From positions 1-5,316 of the forward strand of contig DVOV01000033.1 in the NCBI GenBank assembly GCA_018713375.1: 5,316 nt of DNA. The letters are read 5' to 3'. The notes under the pieces were generated by a model. That model did no database searches and was not told the DNA's origin. It saw only the letters and a program-made list of their open reading frames with translations. Both the position numbers and the translations under genes were made by a program. Origin of the DNA: Candidatus Scatomorpha stercorigallinarum. Lineage in GTDB: Bacteria; Bacillota_A; Clostridia; Oscillospirales; Oscillospiraceae. Positions 4,970 to 5,316 of the stretch are shown here, piece by piece (position 1 is the stretch's first letter; every line of letters begins with the position of its first letter).

Positions 4970-5000
4970 ATTATAGCACCGCATGGCTGTACATTGTTAA
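4970..5000 (-). promoter_or_regulatory. Extended -10 promoter of the permease gene
   Basis: A perfect -10 box TATAAT (4975-4970) is preceded by TGC, giving the extended -10 motif TGnTATAAT. The best -35 candidate is TTAACA (5000-4995) at a long 19-bp spacing; an extended -10 promoter can work with a poor -35. Transcription would start near 4963, about 78 nt before the ATG. Confidence 0.72.
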
Positions 5001-5012
5001 CGCCAAAGGGAT

Positions 5013-5041
5013 AAAAACGCGCGGGCCGCGGTATTTCCGCG
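5013..5041 (-). terminator. Possible terminator after the GGDEF gene
   Basis: On the minus strand, 11 nt past the stop codon, CGCGG-AAATA-CCGCG (5041-5027) can form a 5-bp hairpin, followed after nine GC-rich bases by TTTTT (5017-5013). The gap between stem and T run is not typical; alternative GC pairings may bring the stem closer. It would separate the GGDEF gene from the permease. Confidence 0.35.
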
Positions 5042-5052
5042 ACTGGGCGGCG

Positions 5053-5316
5053 TCAGCCGGCGCCGCCGATGACAAAGCAGTCGCGCCCGCGCTGCTTGGC
5101 CTCGTAGAGCAGGCTGTCGGCGGCCTTGTAGACGTCCTCGACAGGCATCGGGGCGGGGACGGGGAAGGCGCCCACGCTGCATGTCACGCGCCCGCCAGGC
5201 AGGGGTATGTGGTGCACGCGCTCCTGCAGCAGGCGCAGCGCCGCTTCCAGCTCCTCGCGGCTGACGGGGCGGTAGAGGAAGAGGGCAAATTCGTCGCCGC
5301 CCATGCGCCCGGCGAC
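5053..5316 (-). CDS. GGDEF diguanylate cyclase, C-terminal part (truncated by window)
   Basis: Eighty-seven C-terminal residues are visible; the gene continues past the right window edge. The GGDEF active-site motif is intact (GRMGGDEFALFLY), indicating a likely active enzyme that makes cyclic di-GMP from two GTP. Later family features are present: TCSVGAF (the conserved beta strand) and a C-terminal ADSLLYEAKQRGRDCFVI helix and strand. The inhibitory RxxD site would lie just beyond the window, since only five residues before GGDEF are seen. Input domains are unknown. The protein ends shortly after the domain. It has no evident link with the methionine operon. Confidence 0.93.
   Translation of the reverse strand, partial: VAGRMGGDEFALFLYRPVSREELEAALRLLQERVHHIPLPGGRVTCSVGAFPVPAPMPVEDVYKAADSLLYEAKQRGRDCFVIGGAG

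Overview
The window reads as a chromosomal segment of a GC-rich Firmicute, most likely a gut-type clostridium (Oscillospirales-like). This is inference from a tRNA-sensing T-box leader, strong Shine-Dalgarno sequences (AAGGAGG), a lipoprotein solute-binding protein and dense structured intergenic repeats. No rRNA or other lineage marker is present. All four recognisable genes lie on the minus strand, so transcription runs from right to left.

From right to left: (1) 5053-5316 is the C-terminal end of a GGDEF diguanylate cyclase whose upstream part lies outside the window. (2) 4886-5052 is a short intergenic stretch with an extended -10 promoter and a perfect 9-bp hairpin at the presumed transcript 5' end. 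(3) 3764-4885 is a multi-spanning permease of the ArsB/NhaD/CitM ion-transporter superfamily, substrate unknown. (4) 3241-3763 holds no gene but is packed with structured repeats: a multi-hairpin element starting at the permease stop codon, a strong terminator-like hairpin, two REP-like elements facing each other and a direct repeat. (5) 2918-3240 is a promoter and a T-box riboswitch with a methionine (AUG) specifier and an intrinsic terminator. (6) 323-2900 is metN-metI-metQ, a complete methionine ABC importer operon. (7) 1-322 is non-coding, with a second copy of the multi-hairpin element starting at the metQ stop codon and more inverted repeats at the left edge.

The core unit is self-consistent. 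Uncharged tRNA-Met should pair with the AUG specifier and the T-box bulge, prevent termination just before metN, and so induce the ATPase (MetN), permease (MetI) and lipoprotein receptor (MetQ) when methionine is short. The GGDEF gene and the permease have their own signals and show no evident link to methionine.

The genes belong to known families. The least explained content is the family of structured intergenic repeats. Two copies start immediately at the stop codons of different genes, keep their hairpin loops or cores, and differ by paired changes in the stems.
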